A stretch of 54,296 bases of DNA, taken from NCBI GenBank assembly GCA_902523435.1, contig CABYZM010000007.1, positions 1 through 54,296 on the forward strand, in the 5' to 3' direction. The stretch is from an uncultured SAR116 cluster alpha proteobacterium (GTDB lineage: Bacteria; Pseudomonadota; Alphaproteobacteria; Puniceispirillales; Puniceispirillaceae). How positions within the stretch are numbered: the stretch's first letter is position 1; each line of letters begins with the position of its first letter. Made by a program: the position numbers and the translations under genes. The notes under the pieces are model-generated. The model searched no databases. It was not told where the DNA came from and worked only from the letters and a program-made list of their open reading frames with translations. Below, piece by piece: positions 50,701 through 54,296 of the stretch.

Positions 50701-52389
50701 GTCAGCTACTTCTCTGGTATCTGACCAACGGTTAGTTGACGGTGCTGAAGGGAAAATTGAATTGTAATTTAAATTAAAAGTAAATGGACCAGCAGGAGTT
50801 GTATCTTCCAGCTTAAAACTAAGCTGTGTTAAATTCGACAATTCTAAGTCAGAGACCTGAAATTTTGCTGATGCTTGTCTAGCTAGCGAGGTTAAGGCTG
50901 CAGGCCCGGAACCAGCAGGTATTTCAGCGACTAAGCCATCACGAATAAATTCTGAGGCTTCAATTGGTGAGGGCGAATTAACAAGAACTTCGTCAAGACG
51001 CGGTAATTGTGTTTTGTCGCTTGGCGCAACAATATCGATATCAATATCAGCATCTGACAGGTTATCTGCATTAGCAGTGATCAATATTCCAGATGCCGCC
51101 GCCAACTGTTGGGGTTTTTCAAGCAAAAATCGCATGCCCGAAGCAGCGCCAGTGAGCGTTGAAAGATGAAAAACATCCCCTGCTGCTGCCTGACCGTCAA
51201 TCCGGAGAGTAAAGCCGGGTCCTTTCACCTCTTTTGAACCACGAAGAGGGGTATCCAAAGCAGGACCAGATATTGTCCAAACATCATCTTCTTTTGAGTA
51301 AGTTGCTGTTAAATCGGAAAGAGGTAACAACTCAGGGTTTGTAATTAAAAGCTCACCTCTAACTTCACTGCGATTAGTTATACCCAATGACAAAGTCATG
51401 TTTTTATCCGAAAACATATTTGTGCCGGCTTCACCCTCAAGAGTGATACCTTTCGAGTGTTGCCGATTCATTTCTTGGCTCATCAAGGCAGCAAGGTGAT
51501 TCACATCTTTCAGTGCCTCCATAACTGCCTTATTTGCGTCGATTAAACCGCCTGTCATGCCAGCAGTTATCTGGTTGGTAGCAATATCCTCTCCTCCGGT
51601 CCTAATCAATGGCTGCATTCCACTGCTAGTCTTTCGCACTCCAGTCATTATAGCCTGCTTACCTTCAACGATAGTTGGTCCGACACCAGATGATCCCAAT
51701 TTTACATTCACTACGCCACGTCCACTGTAGCTTACCGTCAGATCAGTAAGCTTTGACAAATTGGTAATTGCTTTATCACGCAGATCATAAATTGAATTTG
51801 GAGATTGACCAGACTGACCAGCTGCCATGATTCTTCCGTTTATATTTGCTAGCTGATTGCTGATCAAATTAATCGTATCAATGCTGTCATCCATTAGAGA
51901 TTCGGTATTGGCAAGCAGTTGTTCAAGCTGCGCGGCATAGTTGTTGAAGCCAGCTGCAAGTGACTTACCTTGTTCAATTGCAACTGCACGCGGCGCAATA
52001 TCACTTGGCAAGGCTGCAACTTCTCTTAAACTATCAAAAAAACTCCCGATTTGTGCACCTAGATTGCCTTTATCAGGCAAAAGCATATTCTCTAGTTCTT
52101 TTAACTGTTTGACAAAAACATCAAGTTTTTCAAAACTAGCTGATGCCGAACGGGCTCGGTCTAAAAGATACTGATCGAAAGATCTATTGATATCTGTCAC
52201 CCGAACGCCTAGTCCGGTCTGAACAGGGAGACTGGTAACACCACCTTGGGAACCAGTCACTTCTTCTAGTTTAGCCTCTCGACGTTTATAGCCCTCAGTA
52301 TTAATATTGGCAATATTCTGACCAGTCACCGTCAATGATTGACGGTAAGAATTTAAGGCAGATTTTCCAACATCAAATAGGCTGCTCAT
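47758..52389 (-). CDS. flgK: Hook-filament junction protein FlgK (HAP1), giant form
   Basis: Junction protein of 1543 aa; FlgK is usually 450-700. N-terminal D0/D1 is typical (SLFDVGKSALNSYRQSLTVTGQNIANINTEGYKRREAKLEEV... to about residue 230), as is the C-terminal end (NEQALDGADATREAAIESEAQFSGVNLDSEAAALIEFQQAYQASARVISTARELFQTLIEVV). About 1000 residues of beta-rich modules sit between, including hook-IN-like units (e.g. FKLEGDNRIPIQVQTNV...NDLTNLVNAINDQSSRTGITAEL) resembling those in flagellin 2. No frameshift is seen, so the frame is real. GGAG precedes the ATG. Confidence 0.95.
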   Translation of the reverse strand: MSSLFDVGKSALNSYRQSLTVTGQNIANINTEGYKRREAKLEEVTGSQGGVTSLPVQTGLGVRVTDINRSFDQYLLDRARSASASFEKLDVFVKQLKELENMLLPDKGNLGAQIGSFFDSLREVAALPSDIAPRAVAIEQGKSLAAGFNNYAAQLEQLLANTESLMDDSIDTINLISNQLANINGRIMAAGQSGQSPNSIYDLRDKAITNLSKLTDLTVSYSGRGVVNVKLGSSGVGPTIVEGKQAIMTGVRKTSSGMQPLIRTGGEDIATNQITAGMTGGLIDANKAVMEALKDVNHLAALMSQEMNRQHSKGITLEGEAGTNMFSDKNMTLSLGITNRSEVRGELLITNPELLPLSDLTATYSKEDDVWTISGPALDTPLRGSKEVKGPGFTLRIDGQAAAGDVFHLSTLTGAASGMRFLLEKPQQLAAASGILITANADNLSDADIDIDIVAPSDKTQLPRLDEVLVNSPSPIEASEFIRDGLVAEIPAGSGPAALTSLARQASAKFQVSDLELSNLTQLSFKLEDTTPAGPFTFNLNYNSIFPSAPSTNRWSDTREVADMLNKGVLTDENSNSLIDYGLYASGANGALTLTSSRGDFDDSDTHLPQLSIGSGALRASVKDSISASDLQIFTREGRHIAGTVLTNEQLNEIITNENGFSRQAVYTGEYLNQKEPAYRNMAINIARSSGMHTLTIGADGVGASAQFGRGSMPTSNAADQTIRIALSNGMTTSVELRSGDAASDVAKNLNERLQNLGIKASANMRVELSDLSASGTVSFKLEGDNRIPIQVQTNVVQNDLTNLVNAINDQSSRTGITAELSSNKKRIILVKADGKDIFISDYLSTSPQLNAKPIDAKGHGAAASVLLGGANAPVDHARFSGLVELDSANSFSLITEEGVTSNSVADTTRNGLVEITPNASSDKKTIQFIVNDEADRNEASFDGQRAVAAAGRYSLDLPTSDNNITFSAEVSSGSSDVMTKAGIQRELVDKLRQQAPLASLSGGDAAAKPQSLVYTFSGPTVIDPSADTMNLTVAGQTLTVNMANGDGLGNAVTTAQQLNEAAAFLVNGANLGVTATAFSEVVNSVTEFKLRIEAKEVGQSFSMGSVNFVDASSNSTLTLSSSVAAKSMPQNGDGVYVDFSGDTYLIKMVDDELQVSGGEEGRLTAYFDNQLKLQIIAGGTLSGQVVTVTSDTKISGNSDNATSFGLNTTKMRFASTKFTAAADLPSLNLTINNTIHTVTMDANGILTTAPALPNGVLINSTVTGSDSGRVIIEYDPNVNSVSFAEPQNALGMKTADLKLQLTDEHILVESLKGDVVDVTATANSLASQTIFINDTAVEDLLVFTTGSGARLINGVYDQIATESDAYIAAALDRGGLTIKAVSDDSLRYEILDKNTGHSIATRTVDENNIFTFDNYQVQLKGKSAFNDQFSIERTESGAGDSRNLAAMIAQQSGDMNGKGSGGFSDIFSTIVATVGASVRSNEQALDGADATREAAIESEAQFSGVNLDSEAAALIEFQQAYQASARVISTARELFQTLIEVV

Positions 52390-52392
52390 AAA

Positions 52393-52692
52393 TTACTCCG
52401 TATGCCTAATGCCACCAAGTTGCCGAACAAGTGCATTCGCAATACCAAGGTCAATTGAACCCGCAAGCTGTTGTGCGCGCGCCTGATCCAATAGAGAATT
52501 ATAAGTTTCAGTGCCTTTATTTCCAAATATATCCTCAGCCAGCTTAGTCTTTCGCGACTGTGCCAGAAACTGATTTATAAATATTGCCTCAAACTGTTCA
52601 GCGACTTCGTGTAAATCACTTTTTGAATCAGGTAATTTAACGAGATTTTCAGTCATTAACGGACTGACTGTATTTTTTACTTCCATTCTCAT
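52393..52692 (-). CDS. flgJ: FlgJ-type rod-binding protein, no muramidase domain
   Basis: A 99-aa protein corresponding to the FlgJ N-terminal rod-binding domain: DLHEVAEQFEAIFINQFLAQSRKTKLAEDIFGNKGTETYNSLLDQARAQQLAGSIDLGIANALVRQL. The peptidoglycan-hydrolase domain of enteric FlgJ is absent, as usual in Alphaproteobacteria, so another hydrolase must open the wall for the rod. It lies between flgI (15-base gap) and flgK (3-base gap). Confidence 0.92.
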   Translation of the reverse strand: MRMEVKNTVSPLMTENLVKLPDSKSDLHEVAEQFEAIFINQFLAQSRKTKLAEDIFGNKGTETYNSLLDQARAQQLAGSIDLGIANALVRQLGGIRHTE

Positions 52693-52707
52693 TAGCTCTC
52701 TTAGTTA

Positions 52708-53844
52708 CTAAATCACAACCAGTTCTGCTCGAAGGGACCCTGCCTCGCGGAGTGCTTCAAGAATTGCTACTAGGTCTGCAGGACTTGTGCCTACTGCATT
52801 TATTGCCTCCACTATTTCTGAAAGTTCAACACCTGGGTCGAACATGAACGCACGAGCCTGCTCTTGCTCAACGTCAATTTCGGTATCCGCTACCTGCTCG
52901 GCAGCACCAGGAGCAGCAACAACCGCGCCATCCACAGCTCCAATAGCATTCTGCTGCACAATTTGAGGATTTTCGTCAACACGCACAGTCAACGAGCCGT
53001 GGGTCACAGCCGCGGGTGTCACCCTTACATCTCCACCAATTACAACAGTACCAGTGCGAGCATTCACAACTACTTTTGCTGACTGTCGCTCAGGCTCGAT
53101 CTCAATATTTTCTAGCATGGAAATGAAGGATACCTTCTGCGAGGGTTCAACAGGAGCGCGCACCTTCACTGATCTTGCATCCAATGGCACAGCCACACCA
53201 TTTCCAAAAACATTATTGATTGCTTCAGCCACCTGATTCGTTATTGAAAAATCACCTTGATGCAGGTTAAGAATTAAATTGTCTGTTTCAAGAAAGCCGG
53301 TTTCAATAAGTCGTTCAACTGTTCCTCCCCCAGGAATGCGTCCAACAGTTGGAATATTTACGATAAGGGATGAGCCATCAGCACCCTCGACACCAAGACC
53401 GCCAACAAGCAAATTTCCCTGCGCAACAGCATAAGCTTCTCCATCTGCGCCCAGAAGAGGGGTCATTAAAAGAGTGCCTCCTCGCAGTGATTTCGATTGC
53501 CCCACTGTTGAGACAGTAACATCCAATCGTTGACCAGGTTTGGCAAAGGCGGGTAGTTCTGCTGTAACAATCACAGCGGCAGAATTTTTGCCATTCAAAT
53601 CTAAGGCTGAACTTGTAGTTACACCAAATTGGCCAATAAGTGATTGCATGGACTGGAGGGTCAATTGTGAACTGCCATCGCCAGTCCCTGGCAGCCCAAC
53701 CACAAGCCCATAACCAACTAATTGATTAGCCCGCACCCCAGCAATCGAAGTGAGATCCTTAAGCCTATCTGCATGCGCTGTATTTACAGCCATAAGGAAT
53801 ATTGCAGTAACAAATATGGAAATTAATGACAAAATAATCCTCAT
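52708..53844 (-). CDS. flgI: Flagellar P-ring protein FlgI
   Basis: A 378-aa periplasmic P-ring protein. It has a signal peptide ([23 protein letters not shown], cleavage near residue 25), then the very conserved [33 protein letters not shown]...[71 protein letters not shown] and the C-terminal [38 protein letters not shown]. Complete. Between flgH and flgJ. Confidence 0.97.
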   Translation of the reverse strand: MRIILSLISIFVTAIFLMAVNTAHADRLKDLTSIAGVRANQLVGYGLVVGLPGTGDGSSQLTLQSMQSLIGQFGVTTSSALDLNGKNSAAVIVTAELPAFAKPGQRLDVTVSTVGQSKSLRGGTLLMTPLLGADGEAYAVAQGNLLVGGLGVEGADGSSLIVNIPTVGRIPGGGTVERLIETGFLETDNLILNLHQGDFSITNQVAEAINNVFGNGVAVPLDARSVKVRAPVEPSQKVSFISMLENIEIEPERQSAKVVVNARTGTVVIGGDVRVTPAAVTHGSLTVRVDENPQIVQQNAIGAVDGAVVAAPGAAEQVADTEIDVEQEQARAFMFDPGVELSEIVEAINAVGTSPADLVAILEALREAGSLRAELVVI

Positions 53845-53871
53845 CGTAATATTTTATTCCTCAATTTATGA

Positions 53872-54296
53872 TTAAAAAGGTGAAACAGCACGCAAAGTTC
53901 GGCTGAGCCAACCCGGCTTAGATGAATCAGCAATATTGCCCGCTCCTATGTAACTTATTTGCGCGTCTGCTAGACGATTTGATGGAACGGTATTTCCAGC
54001 CGAAATATCCTCTGGCCGCACAATGCCACTTACTCGGATATATTCCTTACCATCATTCAGGGTAAGTTCTTTCTGGCCAAGAATACCCATATGGCCATTT
54101 TCGAAAATGCGCACCACTGTAACGGATAGACGACCAGTTAGCGAATTTGACTGGGCCGCATTGCCACTCCCACTAAACGTTTGTGCAGTGCTTGCATTCA
54201 GGCTATTTTTTGCCTCACCATTAGCCAATCCACCAGTAAGTATATTTGGAAGGCCTACAGGCAAGCCCAAATCATATGAATCGGCCTTTGAGGATG
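53872..54296 (-). CDS. flgH: Flagellar L-ring protein FlgH (C-terminal part, cut by window edge)
   Basis: The C-terminal ~141 residues of the outer-membrane L-ring lipoprotein. The frame stays open to the end of the window, so the gene start and lipobox lie outside. Recognisable: LTGRLSVTVVRIFENGHMGILGQKELTLNDGKEYIRVSGIVRPEDISAGNTVPSNRLADAQISYIGAGNIADSSKPGWLSRTLRAVSPF. The serine/asparagine-rich stretch before it is the usual variable region. It precedes flgI by 27 bases. Confidence 0.94.
   Translation of the reverse strand, partial: SSKADSYDLGLPVGLPNILTGGLANGEAKNSLNASTAQTFSGSGNAAQSNSLTGRLSVTVVRIFENGHMGILGQKELTLNDGKEYIRVSGIVRPEDISAGNTVPSNRLADAQISYIGAGNIADSSKPGWLSRTLRAVSPF

Noticed and set aside
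1-54296. tRNA genes, rRNA genes, insertion sequences, prophage genes
   Set aside because: No cloverleaf-like or transposase/integrase signature was noticed; coding density is high and gene order is coherent throughout.

Overview
The window looks like a chromosomal stretch of a marine alphaproteobacterium. It carries a single large RpoN (sigma-54) controlled polar-flagellum locus, preceded by a short housekeeping and cell-envelope segment. The layout fits the FleQ/FleT 'fla1-type' flagellar system known from Rhodobacter sphaeroides, and the stator genes resemble the sodium-type PomA/PomB pair. The exact lineage (for example SAR116-like) cannot be fixed from sequence reading alone. I see no rRNA, tRNA, CRISPR array, insertion sequence or phage gene.

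Region by region. Positions 1-3.7 kb hold hisI, a zinc-ribbon micro-protein, a class V aminotransferase, a 2OG-Fe(II) oxygenase-like gene and small envelope proteins. Positions 4.0-7.1 kb hold three tandem bactofilins, divergent from a tail-anchored protein and an M23 peptidase, a typical cytoskeleton plus cell-wall-hydrolase set. Positions 7.2-10.1 kb hold rpoN with its terminator and small membrane or secreted proteins. Positions 10.2-12.2 kb hold a PomA/PomB-like stator operon, followed by a TPR-methyltransferase (12.4-14.3 kb). Positions 14.3-31.6 kb are nearly all minus strand: fleT-fliE-fliF-fliG-fliH-fliI-fliJ, then fliK-fliL-fliM-fliN, then fliO-fliP-fliQ-fliR-flhB plus two small proteins. 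fleQ is divergent from fleT. fliS and a fliT-like gene, a small unknown gene and a ClC-type anion protein follow (33-35.8 kb). Positions 35.9-54.3 kb encode the axial structure: fliD, two flagellins, flgL, flgK, a rod-binding FlgJ domain, flgI and the 3' part of flgH, which runs off the window.

How it works together. I can read seven good -24/-12 promoters, in front of motA, fliO, fliK, fleT, fliD and (twice) the second flagellin. This makes a coherent RpoN regulon with rpoN and two enhancer-binding proteins in the same locus. FleQ has a helix-turn-helix and no receiver domain. FleT has an AAA+ domain but apparently no DNA-binding domain.

The most unusual feature is the axial part. FliD (1153 aa), both flagellins (942 and 1016 aa) and FlgK (1543 aa) are all about two to three times their usual size. 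They are expanded by beta-rich, cadherin-like and flagellin-hook-IN-like modules. Several modules are recognisably the same between the cap protein FliD and flagellin 2, suggesting that modules moved between cap, filament and junction proteins to build a thick, decorated filament. A second unusual feature is the leader of flagellin 2, which has two near-identical sigma-54 promoters bracketing a 63-codon ORF whose stop overlaps the flagellin start.
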